Source: JAUXEH01 sp965602945 (GTDB taxonomy: Bacteria > Acidobacteriota > Aminicenantia > Aminicenantales > Aminicenantaceae). Taken from it: a DNA stretch of 20,394 nucleotides. A program made the translations under genes and the position numbers. Of this stretch, positions 12,761-20,269 are shown one piece after another. The notes under the pieces were generated by a model, which saw nothing but the letters and a program-made list of their open reading frames with translations, ran no database searches and was not told the DNA's origin. Positions within the stretch are counted from its first letter, which is position 1, and each line of letters starts with the position of its first letter. The stretch is taken from NCBI GenBank assembly GCA_965602945.1, contig CBFDBC010000047.1, forward strand, positions 1-20,394, written 5' to 3'.

Positions 12761-15169
12761 TCAGAACCGGGGGCGCCCGCCTCCCTGGCTCTTCTTGTTG
12801 ACGCCCTCGGCATCCAGGGCCCACATGCCGCGGCCGTGGGTTCCGATCACGATGACATTGTCGCGTGGGTGAATGATGAGGTCGTGCACGTAGCAGGATG
12901 GCAGGTTCCCGCCCAGGACGGTCCAGGTCTTGCCGCCGTCTTTCGTGACATACACGCCGATGTCGGTGCCCACATACAGGATGCTGCGGTTGACCGGGTC
13001 TTCGCGGATCACGTTGACCGGACCCAGGGGGATGTTGCCCGAGATGTCCTGCCAGGTCTCACCGAAGTCCGTGGACTTCCAGACATAGGCGTTGAAGTCG
13101 TCCTCGCGCTTGCCGTTCTGGGTCATGTAGACCGTGCCCAGGCCGTACTGCGAGGCCACCATGCGGGAGACCCACTTGCGAAAGGGCAGGCCCTTCATGA
13201 TTTCCTTCCAGGTCTTGCCGGTGTCCTTGGTGACGTGTACCTTGCCGTCATCTGTGCCGACATAGATCAGGCCGGGCTTGAGCGGCGACTCGGAAATGGT
13301 AAAGATGGTCTGATAGGGGATGTCGCCCAGCTCGTCCTTGATGTTGTAGGACATGTCCGGGCTGATTCGCTCGAACGTGTCGCCCCGGTTCTCGGAACGG
13401 AAGAGGTACTGCATGCCGTGGTAGATGATATTGGGATTGTGGGGGGAGATGATGGTGGGCGCCACCCACTGCCCGCGCAGCCGGGTTTCTCCGGGCAGTG
13501 TGCGCGGAAGGATGGACTTGCGGCCGTCCCGCCCGGACTTGGAGAGGTCGGTGCGGGAGAGGGTGCCGTAGAAGCCCGAGGAATAGACGATGTTGGGATC
13601 CGTGGGGTCGATGGCATGGCTCGTGCCCTCGCCGCCGGGGGCGCCCTCGAATTCCACGGCCGCATAGCCCTCCATGGGCTGGCCGGTCCAGCGGTTCCGG
13701 TTGCGAATGACCTGGCCCCGGAAACTGCCGTGGTCCTGCATGGAGCCGTAGACGCGGAAGGGCGAGTCCATGTCATAGGAGATGTTGAAGAACTGGCACA
13801 CAGGCAGATTGTGGGTGAAGGAGCGCCAGTTTTTCCCCTTGTCATAGGTGATGTAGATGCCGCCGTCGTTGACGTTGATCACGTAGTCGGAGTTGTCGGG
13901 GTCGATCCACATGCCGTGGTGGTCACCGTGCATGCCGCTCAGGCGGCGGAAGGTCTTGCCGCCGTCGTTCGAAACGCTCAGGGGGACACCCATGATGTAG
14001 ACCGTGTCCGGATCGCTGGGATCGACGCGGATCTGGCCGAACACCCAGCCGAAGGTGCTGGAGTGGCGCTCCATGTACTGTTTCATCCTGTCGTCGACCG
14101 GAGCCACCTTCTCCCAGTTCGCGCCCTTGTCGTTGGAGCGGTACACGGTGGCACCCTTGATGTAACCGCTGGAGGGGACGCCGTAGGAATCGGCCAGTTC
14201 CTCCGCGGTGGGTTCCCTGGCGATCTCGTAGTTGTCCAGCAGCATGTACAGCACGTTGGGGCTCTTGAGACACACGTCGAAGCCGATGCGGCCGCGGAAT
14301 TTGCCTTCGGGCAGGCCGTTGTTTATGGCCTTCCAGGTGGCGCCACCGTCGGTCGACTTGTACATGCCGCTCTGGTCGAATCCCTTGAGGATGCGGGGGT
14401 CGTTCCACTTGGGGCGGATGCGCTGCCAGACCGAGGCGTACAGGGTCTCGGTATCGTCGGGGTCCATGGCCAGGTCGATGGCGCCGGTCTGCTCATCGAT
14501 ATAGAAAACCTTGTCCCAGGTCCGGCCTCCGTCCGTGGTCTTGTACACGCCTCGCTCGGGATTGAAGGTCCACTCGTGACCCGAGGCCGCAACATACACG
14601 ACGTTGGGATCGGTGGGGTGGATGACGATGCGCGGGATGGTGTTGGTGTCGGCCAGGCCCATGTGGGTCCAGGTCTTGCCCGCGTCGGTCGACTTATAGA
14701 TCCCGCATCCTGACTGGGAACTGCGAAAGATGTTGGCCTCGCCGGTCCCCACCCAGACTATGTCCGGGTTGGAGGGGGCGATGGCCAGATCCCCGATGGC
14801 GGTCGAGGGGGCCTTGTCGAAGATGGGATCCCAGGTCGTGCCTTCGTTGACGGTCTTCCACACACCGCCCGAGGCCGTGGCCACATAGATCGTGAAGTTC
14901 TGTCCCTTGGGCATGACAACTTCCACGTCCGTGGCGCGCCCCGAGACGTTGGTGGGGCCGATGTGGTACCACCTGAGCTTGTTGAATTCCGAAGCCTTGG
15001 TCAGCTCCAGATGCTTGTCATAACCCTGGAGCCGCAGGGCCGGGTCCGTGGATTCGATGACCTTTCCCTTGGCCTTCTGGGCCGGGGTCGGGGCGGCCAG
15101 GAAAGAGATCACCACAGCCAGCGCCACCGCGTACAGCAGGGGCCGGTGAATTCCTTTGCAGAGTCTCAT
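12761..15169 (-). CDS. Secreted VPS10/sortilin-type Asp-box (BNR) beta-propeller protein
   Basis: An 802-residue exported protein with a signal peptide (hydrophobic core about 10-25, cleavage near PTPA-Q). The body consists of Asp-box repeats of the S/T-x-D-x-G-x-T-W type, at about 160 (STDAGKTW), 211 (TTDGGRTW), 272 (STDGGATW), 345 (SNDKGANW), 400 (SNDGGKTF), 441 (TYDKGKNW), 647 (TKDTGKTW), 699 (STDFGETW) and 742 (TKDGGKTW), with weaker copies at 106 and 592. Each is preceded by a strand such as IVIHPTDPNVVYVAASG. This is the ten-bladed VPS10/sortilin-like or glycoside-hydrolase-like propeller; homologues are often called 'glycosyl hydrolase', yet no catalytic residues can be assigned. Many family members are longer and carry further C-terminal domains; this one stops after GMWALDAEGV and a short basic tail. 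The Shine-Dalgarno AGGAGG on the minus strand supports the ATG at 15169. It follows the dipeptidase gene by 46 nt. Confidence 0.87.
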   Translation of the reverse strand: MRLCKGIHRPLLYAVALAVVISFLAAPTPAQKAKGKVIESTDPALRLQGYDKHLELTKASEFNKLRWYHIGPTNVSGRATDVEVVMPKGQNFTIYVATASGGVWKTVNEGTTWDPIFDKAPSTAIGDLAIAPSNPDIVWVGTGEANIFRSSQSGCGIYKSTDAGKTWTHMGLADTNTIPRIVIHPTDPNVVYVAASGHEWTFNPERGVYKTTDGGRTWDKVFYIDEQTGAIDLAMDPDDTETLYASVWQRIRPKWNDPRILKGFDQSGMYKSTDGGATWKAINNGLPEGKFRGRIGFDVCLKSPNVLYMLLDNYEIAREPTAEELADSYGVPSSGYIKGATVYRSNDKGANWEKVAPVDDRMKQYMERHSSTFGWVFGQIRVDPSDPDTVYIMGVPLSVSNDGGKTFRRLSGMHGDHHGMWIDPDNSDYVINVNDGGIYITYDKGKNWRSFTHNLPVCQFFNISYDMDSPFRVYGSMQDHGSFRGQVIRNRNRWTGQPMEGYAAVEFEGAPGGEGTSHAIDPTDPNIVYSSGFYGTLSRTDLSKSGRDGRKSILPRTLPGETRLRGQWVAPTIISPHNPNIIYHGMQYLFRSENRGDTFERISPDMSYNIKDELGDIPYQTIFTISESPLKPGLIYVGTDDGKVHVTKDTGKTWKEIMKGLPFRKWVSRMVASQYGLGTVYMTQNGKREDDFNAYVWKSTDFGETWQDISGNIPLGPVNVIREDPVNRSILYVGTDIGVYVTKDGGKTWTVLGGNLPSCYVHDLIIHPRDNVIVIGTHGRGMWALDAEGVNKKSQGGGRPRF

Positions 15170-15215
15170 TGTTCCTCCTAATGGTAAGATATATTGAAGG
15201 GCATTTATCGAGATT

Positions 15216-16448
15216 CTATTGCAGGTCGGCGGCGACCTTTTCGACCTCGCGCCACACGCGCAGCAGGTTGCCGCCCCAGATCTTGTTGATCTCCTCGGCC
15301 GTGTAGCCGCGGGCGATCAGTTCATCTGTCACATTACGGGCCTCGGCATGGTTGTTGAAACCGGGGATACCACCGCCGCCGTCGAAGTCGGTCCCGATCC
15401 CCACGTGGTCGATGCCAGCGACCTTGACGGCGTGGTCGATGTGGTCCACCATGTCCTTGAGGCCGGTGGCCGGATAGACCTTCTCGATCTCGATCCTGCG
15501 CCTGTCATACTCTTCCAGCTTGGGGCGCAGGGCATCGCGCTCCTCCTGCGACATCCGGTACATCTCGCGCCGGCCAGGCAGCTCCAGCTCCTCGCGCAGC
15601 TTGGCCATGGCATCGCGGTGTTCCGGCGTTTCCGCCTTGAGAAAGCCTCCGAGGGCAACGATCTGGATCACGCCGCCGTTTTCGGCCAGGGCCTTGAGCT
15701 GTTCGTCCGTGAGGTTGCGGCCGACGGGATTGAGCGCGGAACAGCCGGAGTGGGACGCCATGATGGGGGCCTTGGTGATCTCGATCAGGTCCCAATAGGA
15801 TTTTTCGGACATGTGCGACACGTCGCTGATGATCCCCAGGCGGTTCATCCCGGCCACGACCTGCTCTCCGAAATCCGATATCCCGTCGTGCAGGGGCTCT
15901 GAGGGGCTCGAGGAATCGCAGATCTGATTGTGGCTGCCGTGGCAGAGAGTGATGTAGCGGGCGCCCAGGTCATAATATTTCTGGACCAGGCTCAGGTCTT
16001 CGCCCACCACGACGCCGTTCTCGATCCCGATCATGATGGCCCGCTTGCCGGAATCGGCGATCCGCTCAAAATCGTCTGCGGTCACGGCCAGCTCGCAGCG
16101 GTCCGGGTGCATCTTCTCGGTCAGCCGGTGGATCGCCTCGAACTTGATCATGGCCGTATCATGGGCCCGTTCGAAGACCTCGGGAGTCAGGTCCCCCCGG
16201 TTGCCCACAAAAACCGCCAGGAAGACACCGTCCATCCCGCCCCTCTCCATCTTGGTGAGGTCACACCTCAGGCGGGGATGATCGATTCCGGGATCGACTT
16301 CCTCGGTGGCATAGTTGGTGCCGATGTCGACGTGCGTGTCGATGGTGTAGGCTGCGGCGTGGATGTCCACAGGCTCTGTCTGGCAGGCAGGCAGAACCAG
16401 GAGACACAAGATGCAGGCAAGCGAAAAAATCCCGGCCCAAGTTTTCAT
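15216..16448 (-). CDS. Membrane dipeptidase (peptidase M19) lipoprotein
   Basis: A 410-residue metallopeptidase of the M19 (renal dipeptidase) family, which hydrolyses dipeptides, including some with D-residues. A lipoprotein signal peptide ends LPAC with C22 as lipid-anchor residue. The zinc-site residues are all visible: H39 and D41 in DTHVD, E143 in GIENG, H212 in SDVSH, H233 in ASHSGC, and D354 in GIGTDFDG. The region LCHGSHN (168-174) is the usual segment before the third ligand. An insertion-like charged helix at about 285-325 lies where family members vary. The Shine-Dalgarno GGAGGAG on the minus strand supports the ATG at 16448. Its location upstream of a secreted propeller protein suggests an extracytoplasmic peptide-scavenging or wall-turnover operon. 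Substrate preference is unknown. Confidence 0.93.
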   Translation of the reverse strand: MKTWAGIFSLACILCLLVLPACQTEPVDIHAAAYTIDTHVDIGTNYATEEVDPGIDHPRLRCDLTKMERGGMDGVFLAVFVGNRGDLTPEVFERAHDTAMIKFEAIHRLTEKMHPDRCELAVTADDFERIADSGKRAIMIGIENGVVVGEDLSLVQKYYDLGARYITLCHGSHNQICDSSSPSEPLHDGISDFGEQVVAGMNRLGIISDVSHMSEKSYWDLIEITKAPIMASHSGCSALNPVGRNLTDEQLKALAENGGVIQIVALGGFLKAETPEHRDAMAKLREELELPGRREMYRMSQEERDALRPKLEEYDRRRIEIEKVYPATGLKDMVDHIDHAVKVAGIDHVGIGTDFDGGGGIPGFNNHAEARNVTDELIARGYTAEEINKIWGGNLLRVWREVEKVAADLQ

Positions 16449-16503
16449 TTCATTCTCCTCCAGATGGGATCAAGACAAGGGAAAGGCTAAACATGACCGG
16501 ATA

Positions 16504-16532
16504 GATATATCACGGCCGGGAGGCAAGTTCAA
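16504..16532 (-). promoter_or_regulatory. Candidate promoter for the dipeptidase/propeller operon
   Basis: On the minus strand TTGAAC (16532-16527) is separated by 17 nt from TATATC (16509-16504). The leader to the ATG at 16448 would be about 50 nt and includes the Shine-Dalgarno. It is back to back with the stronger plus-strand promoter at 16569. Confidence 0.4.
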
Positions 16533-16537
16533 ATGCT

Positions 16538-16556
16538 AATGCCCGGGCCGGGCATT
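16538..16556. promoter_or_regulatory. GC-rich inverted repeat between divergent promoters
   Basis: AATGCCCG (16538-16545) and CGGGCATT (16549-16556) form an exact inverted repeat with a 3-nt centre. No T-run follows on either strand, so a terminator is unlikely. Its place between the minus-strand promoter (16504-16532) and the plus-strand promoter (16569-16597) suits a shared operator for a dimeric regulator. Confidence 0.4.
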
Positions 16557-16568
16557 CCTGCCCATCGG

Positions 16569-16597
16569 TTGACAGGCCTGAACCTGCCCGCTATATT
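16569..16597 (+). promoter_or_regulatory. Near-consensus promoter for the small membrane protein/SecA-like pair
   Basis: A perfect TTGACA (16569-16574), a 17-nt spacer and TATATT (16592-16597, 5 of 6) form one of the two best promoters in the window. Transcription would start near 16604, giving about 20 nt of leader before the ATG at 16624. Confidence 0.65.
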
Positions 16598-16623
16598 GAG
16601 GGGAAAGAGGCGGACAGGGCAAG

Positions 16624-16842
16624 ATGAGCGCGAGAGATTTCGGTTACTCCGTAATCCTCATCCCCGTACTCCTTCTGATCGGAGTCTTTTTCCCACTTCT
16701 GCTGTATATCCTTCCGCTGCTCTTTTTCTGCGCTCTCGTCATTCTCTATGCCAAACCTCAGGCGGATGTCCCGGTAAGGAACCGAAACCTCCGTGACGTC
16801 TCCAGCCCCCGCGGCCCTCCGCGTTACCTGCTGTTTTCGTAA
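16624..16842 (+). CDS. Small membrane protein of unknown function
   Basis: A 72-residue protein I do not recognise. Residues 1-8 are polar. Residues 9-42 are continuously hydrophobic with two prolines (IPVLLLIG...PLLLYILPLLFFC), long enough for one long helix or a tight hairpin. The tail is basic and proline-containing (PVRNRNLRDVSSPRGPPRY), so the positive-inside rule predicts a cytoplasmic C-terminus. Support for it being real: a near-consensus promoter about 27 nt upstream, the strong hydrophobic bias, and its place 45 nt before the SecA-like gene on the same strand. It might be a membrane partner for that ATPase, but that is an inference from position only. The ribosome-binding signal (AGGG at about 16615-16618) is modest. 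Confidence 0.55.
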   Translation: MSARDFGYSVILIPVLLLIGVFFPLLLYILPLLFFCALVILYAKPQADVPVRNRNLRDVSSPRGPPRYLLFS

Positions 16843-16887
16843 CTTTATGATCGATCTTTACGGCAGTACAAAGCGGAGGCAACAAAC

Positions 16888-19335
16888 ATGATCCATTTCG
16901 ATAGATCCAGAATAAAACATCTGTGGAACCGGCTCCGGGGAATCCCGATCGAGTGGGACCTCGTTGAATATAGGGGCCTGCTTGACAAAGTCAATACCTA
17001 CAAGCTTGGGGGGCGGTCAGATGGGGAGCTCAAGGAAATCGCCGCGCGGCTCAAGGCTCAGGCCGGGCAGGGGCAGCCCCTAGACGAGATTCTGCCCGAG
17101 GCTTTTGCCCTGGTCAGGGAATCGGCCGCGCGCACCATCGGGCTGAGGCCCTTCGACATACAGGTTTTGGCGGGGATGGCCATGCAAAGCGGAAGGCTCA
17201 TCGAGATGAACACCGGCGAAGGCAAAACCCTGGCAGCCGTGTTCCCGGCCTATCTGAATGCTCTGACCGGCAGGGGAGTCCACATCCACACATTCAACGA
17301 CTACCTTGCCAGTCGTGATGCGGCCTGGATGGGCCCTATCTACTCGCTCCTGGGGTTGAGCGTGGGTTGCATCCAGCAGGGGATGCCGGCGGCGGAGCGG
17401 AAGGAAGCCTATTCCGCGGACATTACATACACCACGGCCAAAGAAGCCGGTTTCGATCTCCTGAGAGATCAACTCTGCTTCAGCCGAGATAGCCTCGTGC
17501 ACAGGGACTTCCACTTTGCGATCGTAGACGAGGCAGACTCCCTCCTGATCGACGAGGCGCGGGTCCCCCTGGTCATCGCCGGCGCGAGCGGAAAGCCCAA
17601 GGTCGAAGCATCCCGGATGGCCGAACTGGTCAAAGGACTCCGGGAGGGGACCGACTTCGAGGCGGATGATGGGAAGCGCAACCTCTACCTCACGGACAGA
17701 GGGCTGGAGAGGGTCGAAACGATCCTGGGATTGGGGAGCCTGCACGATCCCGAGAACCTGGAAGCACTGACCAAGCTGAACCAGGCCCTGCACGCGGAAT
17801 TCCTGATCCACAGGGACATAGACTACATCGTGCGCAGCGGCAAGGTCGAGATCGTAGACGAGTTCACAGGCAGGGTAGTGGAGGACCGCCACTGGCCGGA
17901 CGGACTGCAGGCCGCGGTCGAAGCCAAGGAAAAGCTGGCCCTGGGGTCGGGTGGGTCGGTCCTGGGATCCATCACACTGCAGCATTTTCTCAAACTCTAT
18001 CCCCGGCTCTGCGGAATGACAGCCACGGCGCGCCCCTCCGCCGAGGAGTTCAAGGAGTTCTACGGACTTACGGTCGCGGTCATCCCTCCGCACCGGCCCT
18101 GCATACGCCGGGACGAACCGGACGTCGTTTTCACGCACAAGGAAGCCAAGTCCAAAGCCCTGATCGCTGAGATCAAACGGGAACACGCATCGGGGCGTCC
18201 CATCCTGGTAGGTACGGCCAGCGTGGAGGAGTCGGAAGAGTTGGCCGCGGCGCTGGAAAAGTCCGGAGTCAGCTGTCAGGTGCTGAACGCCAGGAACGAT
18301 GAGCTGGAGGCCGGTATTGTGGCCCGGGCCGGAGAGCTGAGGGCCGTGACCATCTCCACCAACATGGCCGGCCGGGGCACCGACATCAAGCTGGGCGGGG
18401 AAGACGAAAGGGATCGCAGCCGGGTGGTGGAAATGGGGGGGCTTTATGTCATCGGCACCAACCGCCATGAGAGCCTGCGCATCGACCTGCAGCTCCGGGG
18501 GCGTGCGGGACGGCAGGGCGATCCGGGGACCTCACGGTTCTTTGTCAGCCTCGAGGACTACCTGGTCGACCGATACGGGATCATCAACCTGCTGCCCAAG
18601 CACTATCACGCCCTCAAGCAGGAGCCCCCCATCGTCGATGCGTTTGTGAGCCGGGAGATCGAACGGGGCCAGCGCATCATAGAGGGACAGAACTTCGAGA
18701 TCAGGAAAACCCTGTGGAAGTACTCCTCGCTGATGGAGAAACAGCGGGAACTGATCCAGGCCAGGCGCAATGAGATCCTCATGGACGATGTCACCATAGA
18801 CCTGCTGTCACAGCGGGCGGCGGAACGATACACAGAACTCGAACGAAGCCTGGGGCCGGCCCGCATGATGGAGGTCGAGCGGCGTCTGATGCTCTTCCAC
18901 CTCGACCGCACTTGGGCCGAACACCTGGCTCAAGTGGCGGACATACGCGAAAGCATCCACCTTGTTAGCGTGGGAGGCAATGCTCCCATAAACGAATTCC
19001 ATAAGCTCGTGAACGCTGCTTTCCTGGAGCTGGATCACAAGATCGAGGAAGGCGCGCTGGCGACATTCGAAGGATTGAAGTTCAAGGGGGATGATCTCGA
19101 CCTGGACAAGGCGGGCATCCGTGGGCCCTCCTCGACCTGGACCTACCTCATAAGCGACAACACATTCGGATCATGGGTGGGGCTCCTCCAGGGCACCAAT
19201 ATCGGCTTCACGGCCATGGCGGCCGGCTACCTGGGTCCCCTGTACATCCTCCTTGGGCTCCTGCGCCGGAAGAAGTGGAGGAAAGACAATCCCCTAGAGC
19301 CGTCTCGAGCCCAGGATGATTCCGAAGAGCATTAG
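16888..19335 (+). CDS. SecA paralogue (SecA2-like) with C-terminal membrane-anchor-like tail
   Basis: An 815-residue SecA-family ATPase; canonical SecA drives unfolded proteins through SecYEG. All motor motifs are present: MNTGEGKT (Walker A, 107-114), IVDEADSLLIDEAR (212-225), FTGRVVEDRHWPDGLQAAVEAKE (326-348, preprotein cross-linking region border), GMTATA (376-381, canonical GMTGTA), TNMAGRGTDIKLGG (491-504) and a QLRGRAGRQGDPGTSRFF block (535-552). WAEHL (676-680) and the following helices match the scaffold and two-helix finger region. From the arginine-finger block to WAEHL there are about 150 residues, against roughly 260 in E. coli, so the helical wing is missing or shortened, as in some SecA2 proteins. 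The zinc-binding C-terminus is absent; a hydrophobic stretch (about 770-792) and a basic RRKKWRK end replace it. GGAGG lies 8 nt before the ATG. Confidence 0.85.
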   Translation: MIHFDRSRIKHLWNRLRGIPIEWDLVEYRGLLDKVNTYKLGGRSDGELKEIAARLKAQAGQGQPLDEILPEAFALVRESAARTIGLRPFDIQVLAGMAMQSGRLIEMNTGEGKTLAAVFPAYLNALTGRGVHIHTFNDYLASRDAAWMGPIYSLLGLSVGCIQQGMPAAERKEAYSADITYTTAKEAGFDLLRDQLCFSRDSLVHRDFHFAIVDEADSLLIDEARVPLVIAGASGKPKVEASRMAELVKGLREGTDFEADDGKRNLYLTDRGLERVETILGLGSLHDPENLEALTKLNQALHAEFLIHRDIDYIVRSGKVEIVDEFTGRVVEDRHWPDGLQAAVEAKEKLALGSGGSVLGSITLQHFLKLYPRLCGMTATARPSAEEFKEFYGLTVAVIPPHRPCIRRDEPDVVFTHKEAKSKALIAEIKREHASGRPILVGTASVEESEELAAALEKSGVSCQVLNARNDELEAGIVARAGELRAVTISTNMAGRGTDIKLGGEDERDRSRVVEMGGLYVIGTNRHESLRIDLQLRGRAGRQGDPGTSRFFVSLEDYLVDRYGIINLLPKHYHALKQEPPIVDAFVSREIERGQRIIEGQNFEIRKTLWKYSSLMEKQRELIQARRNEILMDDVTIDLLSQRAAERYTELERSLGPARMMEVERRLMLFHLDRTWAEHLAQVADIRESIHLVSVGGNAPINEFHKLVNAAFLELDHKIEEGALATFEGLKFKGDDLDLDKAGIRGPSSTWTYLISDNTFGSWVGLLQGTNIGFTAMAAGYLGPLYILLGLLRRKKWRKDNPLEPSRAQDDSEEH

Positions 19336-19435
19336 GCTCAAGTATTCGTGCCGTCTCCAGATGACGATCTTGCTGTCCTATTTGGGAATATTGGAAGACC
19401 TCAAGCGTCATAGAGTAGAGACAGGCAGCATAGGC

Positions 19436-19475
19436 GTGCATTGACAATGCACATATAAATGCGTATAATTTATAC
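19436..19475 (+). promoter_or_regulatory. Consensus promoter with two palindromes (TA module 3)
   Basis: TTGACA (19441-19446), a 17-nt spacer and TATAAT (19464-19469) give a perfect consensus promoter. A 17-nt palindrome with one central base (GTGCATTG-A-CAATGCAC, 19436-19452) covers the -35 box, and a 13-nt palindrome (GTATAA-T-TTATAC, 19463-19475) covers the -10. Repressor at either site would shut the promoter. The half-site GTATAA also occurs in the module 1 operator at 566-583. Confidence 0.75.
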
Positions 19476-19477
19476 AC

Positions 19478-19711
19478 ATGGAGATGCGCATGATTCGTCT
19501 GAACATCACGCTGCCGGAGGATATCGTCAGATATCTGGCTCAAAAACAGAATAAGAGCCGTTTCATCGCCCAGGCACTGAGAGAGAAGTTGGAACGGGAA
19601 AAACGCGAAAGAATCGAAACGCTCATGGCAGAGGGCTATAAAAGCACCGAACTCGAGGATAAAAACCTCGATGCAGAATGGGATAAGGCGAGCCTGGAAG
19701 AATGGGATTAG
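19478..19711 (+). CDS. Ribbon-helix-helix antitoxin (TA module 3)
   Basis: A 77-residue protein. MIRLNITLPEDIVRYLAQ supplies the N-terminal beta strand and first helix, and KSRFIAQALREKLEREKRER the second helix of a ribbon-helix-helix repressor. The acidic end (KNLDAEWDKASLEEWD) is the likely toxin-binding tail and resembles the SIDEEDWE end of the first antitoxin. It should counter the MazF-like toxin next to it and bind the palindromes of its own promoter. Three in-frame ATGs (19478, 19484, 19490) are possible. The first is 8 nt after TATAAT with no Shine-Dalgarno, pointing to a leaderless start; the shorter ones would begin closer to the fold. The gene overlaps the toxin by ten bases. Confidence 0.85.
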   Translation: MEMRMIRLNITLPEDIVRYLAQKQNKSRFIAQALREKLEREKRERIETLMAEGYKSTELEDKNLDAEWDKASLEEWD

Positions 19712-20073
19712 ACAAATTCCCGCAAAGAGGGGAGATCTTTCTCGTGTGCCTGGATCCCACCATGGGATCCGAAATCAACAAAACCCGGCCTGCATTGATC
19801 ATTTCTAACGACATAAATAATAAATTCGCGTCTACTGTTACGGTTATCCCCATCACATCGAATGTCAAGAAGGTGTTTCCTTTCGAGGTGCTCTTTACCG
19901 CGCCACAATCGGATTTGCCCAAAAAATCAAAAGCTAAATGCAATCAGATCAGGACCATAGATAAAAGACGCCTGATAAAACCTATGGGAGCCATCTCCGG
20001 TAAAACAATGCAGGAAGTCGAAGAGGCTTTGCGCCTCCATCTGGGGATGTATTTTGATAAAAAGGCGACTTAA
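19702..20073 (+). CDS. MazF/PemK-family endoribonuclease toxin (TA module 3)
   Basis: A 123-residue MazF/PemK toxin. RGEIFLVCLDPTMGSEINK (9-27) is the family opening; KTRPALIISNDINN (27-40) contains R29 at the catalytic arginine position, and VTVIPITSN (46-54) contains T52 at the catalytic threonine position. The block SDLPKKSKAKCNQIRTIDKRRL (from residue 70) is the second conserved core. It is closer to the best-studied ChpK/MazF enzymes than the toxin at 829, whose corresponding strand has Ser. The length is complete. The ATG at 19702 lies within the antitoxin's last codons, so translation is coupled; GGAAGA just ahead may serve as a weak Shine-Dalgarno. The two MazF genes differ too much to be a recent duplication. 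Confidence 0.92.
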   Translation: MGLDKFPQRGEIFLVCLDPTMGSEINKTRPALIISNDINNKFASTVTVIPITSNVKKVFPFEVLFTAPQSDLPKKSKAKCNQIRTIDKRRLIKPMGAISGKTMQEVEEALRLHLGMYFDKKAT

Positions 20074-20100
20074 GACTCTGCATCGATACTCAGAATGTTC

Positions 20101-20153
20101 GTCAAGTCATAGCTTGACATTGCCTCTATTCATGTCAATATATCACTTGACAT
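20101..20153 (+). promoter_or_regulatory. Orphan promoter/operator-like inverted repeats
   Basis: GTCAAG-N6-CTTGAC (20101-20118) is followed by ATGTCAA-N8-TTGACAT (20132-20138 and 20147-20153). A TTGACA at 20114-20119 could act as -35 with an AT-rich AATATA 17 nt on. The same motif in two orientations is like a TA operator, but the gene it served is missing; only the end of a Fic-like gene follows. Confidence 0.45.
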
Positions 20154-20158
20154 ATTGA

Positions 20159-20269
20159 ACATCGGGCCTCAAAAATCATTTTGGTGACATACGGAAGGAG
20201 TACATCTCAGCGCTCCAGGCTGCGGATGCACAGGACTTTGGCCCCTTACTGGAGTTTGCAAGAACATAA
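20159..20269 (+). pseudogene. 3' remnant of a Fic/Doc-family gene
   Basis: The plus-strand frame ending at the TAA 20267-20269 encodes NHFGDIRKEYISALQAAD and then FGPLLEFART. The pattern R-x-x-Y-I-x-A-L-x-A-A-D-x-x-D-x-x-P-L-x-x-F-A-R at the very end is typical of the C-terminus of Fic-domain proteins, which transfer AMP or related groups to protein targets and often act as toxins with an antitoxin partner. An in-frame stop (TGA, 20156-20158) lies before it, there is no start codon, and the catalytic HPFxxGNGR motif is absent. The body of the gene has been deleted, leaving the tail 6 nt after an operator-like repeat. Short remnants are harder to call, hence moderate confidence. Confidence 0.6.

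Noticed and set aside
12836..14713. Long 625-residue plus-strand frame opposite the propeller gene
   Set aside because: The minus strand carries clear Asp-box repeats, a signal peptide and a Shine-Dalgarno. The plus frame is a low-complexity Val/Gly/Asp/Ala shadow caused by high GC at third positions.
17080..18468. 462-residue minus-strand frame inside the SecA-like gene
   Set aside because: The plus frame has all SecA motifs; the minus frame has no recognisable domain.
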